This document shows, piece after piece, positions 12,534 to 25,290 of a DNA stretch of 64,000 nucleotides (position 1 is the first letter of the stretch; the number at the start of each line of letters is the position of its first letter). Made by a program: the position numbers and the translations under genes. The DNA lies in assembly GCA_963969345.1 (NCBI GenBank), contig OZ017770.1, positions 3,729,246 to 3,793,245 of the forward strand, read 5' to 3'. The notes beneath the pieces were generated by a model. That model saw only the letters and a program-made list of their open reading frames with translations, made no database searches and was not told the origin of the DNA. This DNA comes from Turbatrix aceti. Its lineage: Eukaryota > Nematoda > Chromadorea > Rhabditida > Panagrolaimidae.

Positions 12534-15500
12534 GATTGGGCTTCTTTCTTTGTTTTCGGGTCGGAAAACAGGATCGAGCTGCCTACTCTGTAAGCTACCT
12601 AAAACAGGCTGATGTTTTCTAAATAATTTGGCAACATGAACACGAGAGACTTGATGAATCCCGAAAAAGGTTGCAGACATTTTATTACGATTTATCATGT
12701 CAGAAGCAACGCATGATTCATTTTCGTATGCAGAAAAAGAGGATACATTTTGTGCAAAAGCTACGTAGCTACTCCCACTGCATTTTAAAACGGATGATGC
12801 CCCCCAAAAAAATGTATTACTTGGCTGAAAAAAAGACTACAAAAAAATTATTTTAATTTTTTTAAGAAATATTCCTAGCAACCGAACCATAACTCTCTGA
12901 AACTTCAGAACTGACGTGAAACACAAAGGCAGCAGTTGTTAGCAGAAAAATTCAGTCAAGTTTTGGAAAGCGAACGCTCCTTAATTTTTTTGCTAATGAC
13001 GCTGGAAAGTGGGCAGTAAAAAGGTGCGTATGGCCACGGCACCACATGACCACGCAAGCCGTACCCCTGTGCCTACGCAGGGTGCCACGATCGTCGAAGG
13101 AGCGAAAAAAACCAACAAGCTAATAAACGGAACACGCTACCTGAAATTGTTATGCCAAGGGTATATGAATTCGAGGAACCAACCAACCCCCAAGATAGCA
13201 AAACGGGCAGTTTTATGGACTCCCGGCGTTGTTTCATGTACTTCTAAACAATCCTGCAAAATAACGGCTCAGATTGAGCAAAAAAAGCACGATAGAAGTC
13301 TGACTACAAAAAATAGGAGGCATCATTGACCGCAACGACCACAAACACCACCATCTCTGTCATCAGCGTTCGAGCAAAAAACTCGTCAGTCAAAAAAGTC
13401 TCAAAAGCCGTTATTGAAATAATTTTTACGTATACCAATGCGAATTGTCAAATTGCAAATGTAATTAGTTAAGCAGTGACAGGTGATAAATGGAATTGCA
13501 TGCGAAGTATGCCGGAAAAAGGAAACAATAAGTGACAATATTAAATTTATTTAGCTACAAAATCGAGTTTAACAGGTGAGCAAATCACCGTCAAAGAACA
13601 AACAACCACGTCTACATAATGGCAAAAATGAAAGGCAAAGAGAAATAATCAGTTCTTATAACTGACAATTTTTGTTAATTTACTTTGACCACGACAGGAA
13701 TAAGAGTGCATACAGACGCAGGAAGCATACCGTATTTGAACATATTCAACATCACGTGCGAGAAGTTCATGATGAATTTTGCACTTCCGCAAGAATGCCA
13801 GACACCCCTCTTTCAGGACTTTATAGTTAAAAACAATGTTTTGATGAAAAAATGTTAATCTTGTACGTATCCGCTTTGCTGTTTTGCAACGGATAAACCG
13901 TTGCGCGGCGACAATATTTTTTTAATTTAAAACCCCTGAATTTTTTATAAGCAAAAAATCAGTGCAGGGGCGACTAAACTGGGAATGCAGCACGGGATAA
14001 AGATGGCAACTGCTTGCTCTGTATGACGACCTTATCTAAAAGACAATCATTAAGTGCAGTGCCGCGGGATATTGGGTTTCATTTTTTTGGTATTTAAGAA
14101 CCTCCTTAATTTCGAGAAAAAGTATAAGACAAATAACAATTTATTTTAGACTACGGGGGTTTACCGCTCAACTACAGTACAAGTGGCAAGTTTTTAAACC
14201 ACCCGGATGTAGCTAAAGGGTAAACAGAGCAGACAAAGTTCTGTTGCCACTTAGTAAGGTAGTCTCTGAATTAAAAATTACATTTTTCTGTGTCTTTTGG
14301 TTTTTGTGTCCCCGCCTTTATTGCCATCAGGGAAAAAGAGGAAGAAAATGCCTTTTGACAGATTAGACCAAGATGGAATTGGACCCTCAAAAATAAGAGA
14401 AATCGAACTTTGCCGTGACAAAAATTCAGTAACCAATTTAAAATAAGAACGACCTGTGGAACGAGCATTTTTTAAAAAACTGACGTCGCGGTTGCCATCG
14501 CCTTTTTTGCCGCTGTCTGGGGAACTGCAGTGGTATTTTATTAAATGGTCCGACATCACAGGTGTGTTTTTATTCCTCATTTTATTGTCAGGCATAAAAA
14601 TAAAGCCGGAAGCAATCTGGTGGGCAAAAATCCAAACTATAAAGCCACAGAAGCAAATCACATGTTCATCCGCATATTTTGTTGCCATCTTGAAACAACC
14701 CCAAATCAATCATCGATTTGCCAGGAACTGAAAAAATATGGTTGTTGCTGACAAATTTGTGACAGACAAAAAGAATGAAGTGGATACGATCGCAATCCAT
14801 CGCATCTGGTCGTTTCCGCTTAAATCTCCATCGTCGACTTAGTCAGTTAGTGTGTTCGAACGAAGTGAACTGCCTTTTGAGGTTTTTTCCCAGTCTATAA
14901 AATAAATAAATACGCCATTGTCTGAAGGCCAATAGATAGTTTGTCAAAATTACTCCTTAGGATTTCTTGTATCGGCCCTATAGCGATATTGTTGACAACC
15001 GGGCCACTTGGCGCGCATTTTTGCATTTTATGTAGAAGGTTTCCCTTGTTGCAAGAGGCCTATTTCCGGAGACAACAGCAATCGGTGGTCTTAGGTGACA
15101 TCCGATCTTTTTTTAGCTTTTGAACACAGGGGATTTGCCGATCGACATTAGCTCTGGAAACTTGACCACTGGTTTGTCCCCTTCTTACACGCTGCACAGT
15201 AGTTGATGTTTAATTTTTACTTTTTGATGTCACTAAAGAGAGCTTGATTTGCCTGGAACGTATCTTTGTAATAGTCAGTCTCGGGCAGTCTAGAGCCATA
15301 TTTCTCCCCACTTCCGGGGGTGTTTTCACGTCGGCGATCAGCATGCATGCATTGATTTTTGTCTCCACATACATACACCCAGGTACCTTTTAATTATTTC
15401 TATCACGATCTCAATCACTACGTGTGGTAGTAATGATAATTTAATTCTCTTTGTTTACTCGCTGTAAACGGAAGTCACGTTTAAAGTCACGCCTGGCTAT

Positions 15501-15953
15501 TACAAAATGCGCTCCTCTGGGCATTGCGTAATACGTAAAAACTTCACCCATTTTTATGCATACCTACGTACACCCCAAAAGTCATTTTGCAATGAACAAA
15601 AACGGGAGAAAAGAAAAGATTGATCATACTCATGATGGCGTGGAGGGGAGAGGGGGTGTCTTACGCGACAACCACAATCAGGGTTTTGCATCTATTTTCC
15701 GTCGGCAGACTCGTGATTATATGCATTTTTGCCATACCATGTATGATATAGCTTATTTGGTGAGCGCGTGTCTGATAGTCGTATAATGTTTAATGACTGC
15801 GTAATTGCGGCGTGTTTATCTCCCATTCATTCATAAAAGCTGCCTCCGTAAAGTATGTTGAAAGTTGCCAACTGTATTTTTCAGAGAATTCAACGATTCA
15901 GGCGTAGTTTTTTTTATTGCTTACCTAACTTATTCATTAACATGGAATAAACA
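12534..15953. other. Intergenic region between flp-7 and the FGF receptor
   Basis: About 3.4 kb with no supported gene. It must contain the promoters of flp-7 (minus strand) and probably of the FGF receptor (plus strand). The longest open stretches (around 13010-13330 plus and 14280-14710 minus) lack family resemblance, splice context or a signal peptide, and I treat them as chance. Confidence 0.5.
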
Positions 15954-18900
15954 ATGCATAGCTATCTGCAGTTTTTAATTTTATTATCCATTCTACAACT
16001 TTTTCATGGGCACAAAGCGACATGTAGGAAGTTTTTTGGAGTTTAAGATGTCAGAAGATAAGATAAATTCATTGCAGCTGCTCCGAGATTTAAGACCAAG
16101 CCCAGGCTCAATCACTATAACTACCTTGGTGACAATGTAAAATTCACATGCACTGCCATCGGGAAGCCAGCGCCGAAGGTTCACTGGTATCGGAATGGAG
16201 ATTACCTCAACTACAGCTATATGCATCAAATGCATCGTTACAAAGAGAACGAACCGATGATGTCGTTAGAAATCAAATCGATCGAACTTGGAGACAAAGT
16301 AAGCATAAATTTTCATTTTTATGCTCGAGAAAAAAACTGAGGCTTTTTTAGGGTGACTGGATGTGTCGTGTCTGGAACAACGAAGGCTCGATAACTCGTA
16401 ATTTTAAATTACACATCATCGGTGGGTTGTTGAAAAAACGATAAATCATTGCACAGACTTTGGCTTTTACACGTGTGGTATGATGTGTAAGACTGGAAGC
16501 ACATTTGTGTTATTTTTTAGATTACTGTGACTTTTTCTTGAACGCCAACTACACAGCTGGCGAATTGCCTCTTGAATGTGTGTGTCAGTGGAAGATGTTA
16601 AAGTTTACAAGGGACGAAGTCGACTTTGAGGAGGTCTCCGATGAGATCTGCAAGCAGTTTTACCGAGACAATGAAAATACTATCATGCACCGGCGGTCGT
16701 CATGCATTGGCAGACCCTGCACCCCAAGTTTTTTCTTCGTCAAAAGAGGTGGTGTGTTTAAGCAACCTTTCAATCCCAATAACACACTTCTGTACAAGCA
16801 CGTAAAGCAATTAGCACAAGGAATGAGTCCAAAAGATGTTCTGTCCAATGTTACGTCCGAGTCCCTGTCCGAGAGCAACGGTGGCGTGGTTAACAAGTCA
16901 ATCACCGTACTGGGTAAGGGTTTATGCATTTTGTATTTTTAGATCCCATTAAAATGTTTGATTACCTTGCGCAAACCGGTGTGCCAGACGTCGATCATCT
17001 CCTCCCGGGACTGCATACGCCCGCCGACCTAGAGTACCTCAAGGAAAAACTTAAAAAATGGAAAGTATATTTAGACATTAATGCTAAAGTCTCCGAGATG
17101 CGAGCAATTATGAAGCGTCGACCCAGTGTTGTGCATAACAGTAGCGAAGATGCTGACAAGACTACAAAATCAATCAATAACGTTGAGGTTGAAATTGACG
17201 GTGAGAAAGTCAACTTGGAGGAAATATCAATCAAACAGACAACGGAGTCTCCCGAAAACACAGATGACTACGACGAAGAACAGGATCACATTGAGACGAC
17301 GACGCGTGCCGGGTATTGGCCTGGACCTCAGCGTCTGACAAATCGTAAGCCACACGTCAAACAAAATCGATGACCCTGTTGTTATTCTTTTCTTTTTTTT
17401 TTCAGTTGCACCATACTTTCGACAAGCAAACCTTCACGACACGGAACCCGTTGTTTCGCCTGCTGGGAGAACAATTAAACTTTCTTGCAGGGCAAGTGGA
17501 ATGCCCATTCCACAAATAACATGGCGCAAGAAAGACCAGGAGTTGACTGAAGATTCGGAGCGGAACACGGGGTCACCCTACCGTTTCCGAAAGTTTTCAC
17601 TCGAAATGCAAGATGCAGTTGAATCAGATTCCGGGCAGTATAGTTGTGAAGTTTTTAACAAGCATGGGACAATCCGAAGAAATTTTGACGTCAGGGTAGT
17701 TGATCGTTCCAGATCAAAGCCCCTCGTCGTGCCCAATGTGCTGATCAATCAGACTGTAGATGTCAATTCAACAGTCAATTTTACGTGCAAAGTGATGTCG
17801 GAAGCACTGCCGTATTTCACATGGGCAAAGCTGCTTCTTATCAACGGATCTTACATTAACAATTCCAACCCGAATGAACCAAAATTCAACTTGCTAGATG
17901 CATTTTACATTCCTGTAGGTTCAAGGTTGCATGTTTTTTTTATCACATTTTGTGTTTTAGCGCTCAAAAATGTACCGAGACAACAGAATAACAGTCCTGA
18001 GTATTGAAAATGTTCAGCTGTCAGATCAGGGCGTATACGCGTGCATATCTGGCAATTCATTAGGCTTGGTAAGCATGGCCATTATTTTTTTCTTTTTCTG
18101 ATAAATTACATGCATGCCTTTGCAGACAATGGCAAATGCGAGTTTAACGGTTAACGAATTCCGGCCAATGACACTACCGACAGAAAAAATTGCACCCCCA
18201 ACAAATTTCCAGACTATTTTGTTTGCAGCTTTGCTACTTTTAGCTGTTATTCTCGGAATACTCAGTTACATTTTCTACCAAAGAATTCAGTCGAAAAACA
18301 GAATTCAAAACATGGGAGTTCTCAAGAAAGTGATCATCACCAAGCGAGAACCCAAGGAGGGAGAAATGTTTCCCGACCTCGCATCTTCGTATGCCATAAC
18401 GATAGAATCCGTGGTTAGGAAAAAAGAAATGGAGAATTCTCTTGATGCAAATTACGAGGTACCCACTGATCCGGAATGGGAAATTGATCGATCTCGACTG
18501 ACACTTGTCAATAAGATTGGCGAAGGTGCATTCGGTGAAGTTTGGAAGGCAATGTATCGTCAAGAAAAAACGAACGCAAGGGGGATAAAAGAAGAGGAAA
18601 TCGTGAGTTTAATTTTATTTTGTATAAAAAATTACGTAAAATATACAGATTCCCGTCGCTGTCAAAAAATTGAAAAATGATGCGCTAAGCAGCGATCAAC
18701 ACCTGATTGTGCTTGTCAGTGAAATGCAAATTTTTAAAAGCCTCGAACAAGGACATGAAAATGTCCTACGACTAATTGGCTGTTGTACGGGCATGGGTCC
18801 TCTCTTTGTCGTCCTCGAATTGTGCCCCTATGAAAACCTGAAAAACTTTCTTCGAAGCCATCGATCAGGGAACATGCAGCGGTATCACGACTCCTTCACC

Positions 18901-20590
18901 GACGATCAATCGCTCAGCTATGTGCAACCGAGAAATACGATCTACGAAGAAATTCCTGAAAAACTACCAATTCTTGAGGTCAAGCTCATGCTTAGGGACT
19001 TGGTAAGATTTGCCATGGAAATCGCTCGTGGCATGGAGTTTTTGGCATCGAAAAAAGTTTGTTTCTTCTGTTTTTTTGTTATTCATGTTTGTCTTTTTTT
19101 CCAGATTATCCATCGAGATCTTGCCGCCCGAAATGTTCTTGTTTCTGAGAATTACAAAATGAAAATTTCTGACTTTGGATTATCGAGAAACGTTATTCAT
19201 CGCGATTACTACCGAAAGCACACAAACGGCAATCTACCGGTTAAATGGATGGCCCCTGAGAGTCTCGACGACACTCGCCAGATTTATACAACCTTCAGCG
19301 ATGTCTGGTCGTATGGCATAATTGTGTGGGAAATTTTCTCGCTTGGCGAGCAGCCGTATCAAAACATTCAAATGGGGCAATTGTATGAGAAACTGATCGA
19401 CGGCTATCGTATGGCTGCTCCTCCAAAGTGTCCGGAAGAAATCTACAGTGTTATGACGATGTGCTGGCGCTCTGTTCCGGAAGACCGGCCACTCTTCAAA
19501 GTCATCGCGGATTACTTTGAAGCCATCATGCAAACCACTTCAGCTGAAAATTATGATGACGTAAGCTGACAGGTTTCAAAGTCCGTGACTAAAATTGATA
19601 ACAATTTAGAATTACTCGGAGATATCTCATTCATCAAACTCCGAGAATGAAAACGAAGGCGAGCTGAAGGAAGGGACTGAAGAACAAAAGCAACAGCAAA
19701 TCATTTACGACACACCGCGCGTTACCCAGTTGCGTCTTGCACATGGCTTGATGCCGTTTGAGGTGAGATCGAGAGTATGAAAAATCAATCAAGCGGATAA
19801 CCTTGCAGGACTTTGTGAGTGCGGCAAAGCATAGCGCTGAATTCACAAGAGACGAAACGCCATCTCTCGTCGAGGAAGTGCACACGCGACCAAACTCGAG
19901 TAGAGCGCGAAAAAAGCGTCGTCCTCACTCCGAGCATGTTTACTGTAATGTCAAAAACAGTGACGCAACAACTCCTTTGTGGAATTATCAAGCGGAAACT
20001 GAGCCTGAGTCGGATGCGGCTAATACGTCGGAAGCGAGTCATCAAAATTCGAGGGAGAAAATTTTTTCAACTCAAGATTTAACAGCTGAATCGAACTACG
20101 TTAATGATCCGCAATTTGTCCCCAAAACTCGGCAGTATATCCAGAACAAACCAAAACCGACGGCAGTAAACCGTCAAAACAGTGGTTGCCGATCTGATTC
20201 ATCGACTATTGATCTCGGCGTCATCTACAGCAGCCCACCGTCCAAAAAAAGCAGCAGTAGTAATCTTAGTAATTTTAATGCGTTAATTTGAACGTCTAGG
20301 TGTAAGTTTCAGGCGTTAGCGTAAATCCGGTGGCCAATCCCTCCCGCAGCTCGTCTCGCAACGGTTTTATCCAGCGCAGCTACTCCACGGAATCTCAGAC
20401 GTCCTCCGGCCGCGGAGGATCCAGTGCCATGTCCAGCGCTGAAGGCTTGGGAGGTCTCGGTGATATCTGCCAAATCGAGTACACCACAATTAACCCCACT
20501 ACACCCCTGTTACCTCCCGTTGATACATCTATGCATCCTTCGAGTTCAAAAAAGTCGATTTCTTCTCGGTCAAATCAGGCTACCAAATGA
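15954..20590 (+). CDS. egl-15: Fibroblast growth factor receptor tyrosine kinase (EGL-15 type)
   Basis: Thirteen exons: 15954-16023, 16078-16298, 16352-16421, 16521-16913, 16943-17344, 17406-17914, 17961-18068, 18126-18602, 18649-19056, 19105-19560, 19610-19762, 19809-20268, 20313-20590; 1334 residues. Order: signal peptide, Ig1 (about 25-120), a 265-residue insert with a Cys-rich first half and acidic second half (121-385), Ig2, Ig3 (FTCKVMSEALPYFTW is FGFR-like), membrane helix near 621-642 and a kinase. Kinase motifs are complete: GEGAFGEV, VAVKK with Lys756, HRDLAARN with Asp891, DFG at 909-911, paired activation Tyr921-Tyr922 and PVKWMAPE. A Ser-rich tail of about 300 residues follows. 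The insert between Ig1 and Ig2 is the place where C. elegans EGL-15 carries its alternatively spliced domain. It should receive FGF at the cell surface and signal to Ras. Intron 4 is only 29 nt. Confidence 0.93.
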
Positions 20591-21264
20591 TAACCTTGCT
20601 TTTTGTTTGTTTGTACATAAATGATTGATTTCCCTGCAACTACATAAAGAGAAGCCGAAATTGCATCAAATTGCTTCTTGAATCTTAATGGTTGCGACAT
20701 TTCAGTAATGCGGATGTAAAACAACAGAACAGAGGGAACCGACGACCTTTTCTTTAATTTGCCAAAAGTTAAAAAGCGCTCAAGTATACATTTTCTGAGG
20801 CAAAAAAAGTTTTTCCTGCTTCCTACAGACATCTGGTAGCAAGATGTGCAGGCTTTAAGTCATCGAGATCGTCAGCGAGGAACGTTACCCACGACTAATA
20901 GGTGATTCATTGAAACAACAACCAATTTGAAAATAAATAACATGGTTGATCTCAGACTTGACAAATGTATGTCTACGGTAAGAGATATATGTTCTACCAA
21001 TGACAGAAAAAAGTCAAGTAAAAGTCGTAATTTTATTTCACAAGAAAAACAAATCCCTTTTTTTATGTTTATCTTTGTCGACTTCAATTGGGCAATAAAA
21101 AGTTGAATGCGAACCAATGATTAGTGGGGAGACCGTAGGAAAGGATCAGGTTACAGTGGTGCTAACTCAGTATTTTTGTGGTGTTGGCACGATAATAGTG
21201 ATGACTGCCAGGAAGAGAGTGGTAGCAGCTATGAAAGCGGCGGCGCGAACCTTCATACCATTTT
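20591..21264. other. Intergenic space between convergent FGFR and Twist genes
   Basis: The stretch holds the 3' flanks of two convergent genes. I see no additional coding sequence or notable repeat. Confidence 0.6.
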
Positions 21265-22183
21265 TTATTGTTTGTGATGATTTATAACAAGCAGTGACGG
21301 TGTCAAAGTCGGCCCGCTTTGATCGCAAAATGCAACTGAGCTGTAGTGCAAGCCAGACGGCATCCCAAACTCGCTATCGCCATCCAGCGTCGTAGTCGTT
21401 CGATCGGACCATTCTGAAAACAAAGTTTTATGATAACAATAATCGTAACTTAAAAAAATGTAGAAAAGAAAACGGACCTACCGTTTTTCATCGATTCGCC
21501 GTTGTTTCCATTGCTATTTCCCATCATCCCTGGGATTGACTGCTGGGCATTACTGTAGAATGGAAAATAGCCTGAAAAAGTTGACATGCTCGAAGCTGGT
21601 TTGCATGATGTCGAAGGTGTCGAGGATACGGAGGTCGTGAGCTGCTGCTGAACCTTACCACTCCGCCAAATGTTAAATGAAGTTTGGAGATTGAATCCGT
21701 TTGTTTCAAAAGCCGATTGGTCACGATTCATCTGGAAACCAAATTGTATCACGTGTTTGCCGGGTGGTAGTGGCAGCTTTACCTCGTCTAAAAACGCTAT
21801 GTAATCTGTGGCTATTCGCAATGTGTGAATTTTGCTCATTTTGTCAGATGGCATCGATGGAATAATACGTCGCAGCATATTGAATGCCAAATTTAACTCC
21901 TGAAATACAAAAAATGTCACTTTTGTGCAACTATTACCGTAATTTAACAACAAAAAACACCAACCTGGGTACGCTGCCTTTCACGTGAGTTTGCCGAAAA
22001 CCGTTTTTGACGTAACTCTTCATGAGTATGTAGCTTTTTCCGTGGAAGTTTGCGCGTCGATCCAGTCTTCATTCTTTCTAACCAGCAGCTCAAATTGGCG
22101 ACACCCAATCGCTTTAGCTTCGATCCGCCAGCGCCGAGTCTCAGAAAAGTTTTTTTGCCTCGCCCCACCCTTCTTACAGACAT
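21265..22183 (-). CDS. hlh-8: Twist-family bHLH transcription factor
   Basis: Exons 21965-22183, 21482-21899 and 21265-21413; 261 residues if the first ATG (22183) is used. A second in-frame ATG at 22072 would remove 37 basic residues and may be the real start. The bHLH is split by the first intron directly after the basic region: [12 protein letters not shown] joins [36 protein letters not shown], of which the [20 protein letters not shown] part is the Twist/HLH-8 signature. The last exon gives a 50-residue Ser/Thr-rich tail. A small SFNIWR motif in exon 2 recalls the C-terminal WR motif of Twist. Twist factors dimerise with E/Daughterless proteins on E-boxes and pattern mesoderm. In C. elegans HLH-8 acts in the M lineage and regulates genes including egl-15, the neighbour here; the neighbourhood itself may be coincidence. 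Confidence 0.92.
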
Positions 22184-23016
22184 AAAGAAATTGCAACAAA
22201 GTGCATAATAATGTATAAACGATTTTTGGATGTTTTAAGTTATTTCATTGTCCTCATCGATTTTTGTTGAATTTCGATAAACAATTGATAACGATCAAAA
22301 AGGTTAGCAGATCACTTTATCGATTTTTTCAAACACAAAATATATTAATATTATCTGCAGTTAGTATTTTGCCATTAAAAATTCTTATCCAGTTTTAGAT
22401 CGCATAAACAAAAAATTGTTTGATAAACAACATCAAATGCTCTACTTGGATCCGGTACATCGCTTGCGAAGGAAGGAAGGAATGCCGGTGTCAACTGCTT
22501 TTACGTAAGCTGCAAGTCACTCAACCACCTCTGGCTGGCTGTGACGTCGGTGTCCATCAGCTAACCTTTGTGCGACGAACACACAAAATGAGAATAAAAA
22601 AAGTTATCGGCTATCACACCTTCCTAGGGTTGAATGATATATATCGGTACTACCAATCGCAGAATTGCTGTGCATACGCATGTGCTGGGGCGGTTGTGGG
22701 TAGTATGCAGTGGTAGTAGAGGGGCCCCATCACCCCTACCGCTACCTACCACAGCAACCGTCATCACAACTTGGAAAGAAAACAGAATAACCGCGGTAGA
22801 TGTGATCTGTAATGTCGTCGAACGTGTGTACTCTTTTTTAATTAATCTAGTCCTGTGGTAGTGTTTTAAGACGTCTTTTGGATGGCGTGTGCGTCGTCAA
22901 CTTCTCTATATGTGCACTTATCACTCGCATTGATCGATTGTTAACTAATGACAACGATAATCGATTGTTATAATTTTATAAAATGATTTCAGATTTCATA
23001 ATACGTCATCGAGGCA
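22184..23016. other. Divergent intergenic region between Twist and Ras-family genes
   Basis: This shared upstream region should contain both promoters. A splice-acceptor-like TGATTTCAG lies at about 22984-22992, 24 bases before the Ras-family start codon, which suggests a spliced 5' leader (cis or trans). No gene is seen. Confidence 0.5.
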
Positions 23017-23945
23017 ATGGCAACAACGAAACGACCGCCGAAAGAGGCCAAGCTGCCCAAATACAAGCTTGTAGTCATTGGCGAAGGTGGCGTAGGAAAA
23101 TCGAGTCTGACAATTCAGTTTTTTCAGGTGAATTTCTCTTTTTTTGGATTTATTATTAGTTTTGAACTTTCAGAGACAATTTCTCGATTACTACGATCCA
23201 ACAATTGAAGATCAGTACATTCAACACTGTGAAATCGACGGGCAATGGGTAATCATGGATGGTTAGTTTCCTTTTTGATTGTAAACTTCTTTATCATGAA
23301 GTATTTCTTTTTTTCAGTATTGGATACTGCTGGTCAGGAAGAATACTCGGCAATGCGCGAACAGTATATACGCAACGGACGGGGATTTTTATTAGTATTT
23401 TCCGTAACGGATGAAGCCAGCCTTAGGGAGGCTCAAAAATTATACAAGCAAGTTTTGAGAGTCAAGGAGAAAGACGACTATCCAGTGCTTCTTGTTGCAA
23501 ACAAGGTATTTGTCCCCCATTATTATTTTCAAAATTTTCAAATTTCTTTTTTAAGATTGATTTGGTCTCACAGAGACGAATAAGTGAAGAAGAAGGTCGA
23601 CGGGTTGCCGAAGAACTAAAGTTGCCATACATTGAAACGTCAGCAAAAAACCCCCCTCAAAATGTCGATGCCGCTTTTCACGAATTAGTACGCATCGTTA
23701 AAAGCTTTCCAAATAATGAAGATGAAGCAGACGTATGTTTCTACATTTTTAATAATTATTTTCCCAATTTTTTCAATTTTTAATCGCAGCAAAACTGCGC
23801 TTTTTTTGAAATGATGACAAATTCTTACAAATACGCAGACGATTAATTTACCTAACCAATCTTGCAGGATGATTCATCGGGTGTGTCATCCAACACTACA
23901 GTCAAAAAGAACAAAAAAACTAAACAAAAGTGTACCGTTATGTAA
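23017..23945 (+). CDS. Small GTPase of the M-Ras/R-Ras branch
   Basis: Exons 23017-23127, 23174-23261, 23318-23505, 23556-23732 and 23868-23945; 213 residues. An N-terminal extension precedes the P-loop GEGGVGKS (22-29). Switch I reads [10 protein letters not shown], switch [17 protein letters not shown], then the base-binding NKID (ANK from exon 3 joined to IDL from exon 4) and ETSAK. The tail is Lys-rich and ends in the CaaX box CTVM, so it should be prenylated and sit on the plasma membrane. The phrase FFQ...[14 protein letters not shown] with EIDGQW is closer to M-Ras and C. elegans RAS-2 than to canonical Ras; I leave the symbol blank because R-Ras (RAS-1) is also possible. Catalytic Gln is present. 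An alternative acceptor near 23789 could give a different C terminus. Confidence 0.9.
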
Positions 23946-24194
23946 TTTTTTTTCATCAAACGACAACTCTTGGCACGGAGTGAAGTATTTATTTGGTTCG
24001 CACCGAAGTCATTTCTTTTTATCAATATTACTGGCAATGAAGTGGTACGGTAAATTGTTTTTATAAACTGTTTTGGTCGACCAAGAACGTTAAGTAAGGC
24101 ACAGATTCATTCAGAGCAAATGCGGGCAGGCACATGAATACTTCTTGGTTTTGCATGGACGTTATACACATCGTTATTATATTTGTCGTTTTAC

Positions 24195-24570
24195 TTCATG
24201 CTCACTTGCCGTTACACGCACGAAAAAAAAAGACTCGCGCATCAAAGCTAACATTTGCACATACATACATTTATGTTGACTTTTTTATGTGTTACAAAAC
24301 TCAATTGTTCCTTCCCGAGATTGAGCGCTCGACAAAATTCAATAAAAAAAAAAGTTCGGCAAAGCAAAGCACAGGTGTAATCATCGTGAATATAAAAAAT
24401 GCGTTTTGGTTTGCTTCGGAGACTGGCAGCAGCCTCAAAGCGTTCAATCTTTTTTTTTGCCAGTCCGGTCAGTCGACAGGGTAGCACTGCGTTGAGCGAG
24501 CACAATTTTTTTTTCACACCATTTGACCAGATTGATTTGTCATTGAGGAAAAAGATGAATAGCCACATCA
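24195..24570. repeat. Copy 1 of a diverged direct duplication
   Basis: This segment shares a series of blocks, in the same order, with 24935-25290: GACTTTTTATGT-like, GATTGAGCGCTCGA, AAATTCAATAAAAA, GCACAGGTGTAATCATCGT, ATATAAAAA, AGACTGGCAGC, a T run, GCCAGTC, AGCACTG and AGATTGATTTGTCATTGAGG. Between blocks the copies differ by substitutions and indels. No frame stays aligned over the whole unit, so it looks non-coding or a decayed element. Confidence 0.7.
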
Positions 24571-24934
24571 AAAATATTTTTCTTTAACTTCGGTTTTTTT
24601 CTTTTTTTTCGGTAATTAGATTAGATATTTATTAAAAATGGCGGCGGTATTATCCGCGAATTCTTCCAAATGTGAAGATACTGTCAATGTCCTAATTGCT
24701 TATTTGACGGCTAAAATTGGAGTTATATACTCACAAATGACTTGTCAAGAATTTTTTGAATTTGGAAAATGTTCTTAAAAATTTTCATCGCAATTGAAAA
24801 AGTTTTGCCCCTCCTTTCCGCATATATTTATTTTTATCAATAAAATATTTATTGTTATCTGTTTTTTTATTGTTCTAAAATTTGAACGCTTCGGGCATGT
24901 GCATAAATTGAGCGGGATTGAGTTTGAAATGTTT

Positions 24935-25290
24935 TACTTCCTGCTCCCTTGCCACCAAGAAACAAGCGCGAAAAGGGTCGCGCATCGATGCTGCTTACAT
25001 AAGCCCCTAGATTGACTTTTTATGTATTCCAGAAATTGAGCGCGCTCGATAAATTCAATAAAAAGTTAAAGCAAAGGAAAAGGAGCACAGGTGTAATCAT
25101 CGTCGACATATAAAAAGTGAGTTTTGATAGTGCACGCATTTTGCTCGAAGACTGGCAGCCCCGACACGTCCACTCGTTTTTTTCTTTGCCGGCCAGTCGG
25201 CGCAGCACTGTGTCGAGCGCAACGGACGTTCTTGCCCTGTCTGACCCCAGATTGATTTGCCATTGAGGAAAAATACGCCTAGCCCCACCA
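24935..25290. repeat. Copy 2 of a diverged direct duplication
   Basis: This is the partner of 24195-24570. The best conserved block, GCACAGGTGTAATCATCGT, is followed about 5 bases later by ATATAAAAA in both copies, which would suit a promoter-like role for a short transcript. The unit could equally be a short mobile element present twice. I do not recognise it. Confidence 0.7.

Noticed and set aside
13009..13329. Plus-strand open frame of 106 codons
   Set aside because: No recognisable domain, no signal peptide, no matching splice sites; composition fits chance.
14278..14709. Minus-strand open frame of 143 codons between flp-7 and the FGF receptor
   Set aside because: Low-complexity Lys/Phe-rich translation with no family resemblance and overlapping open frames on the other strand.
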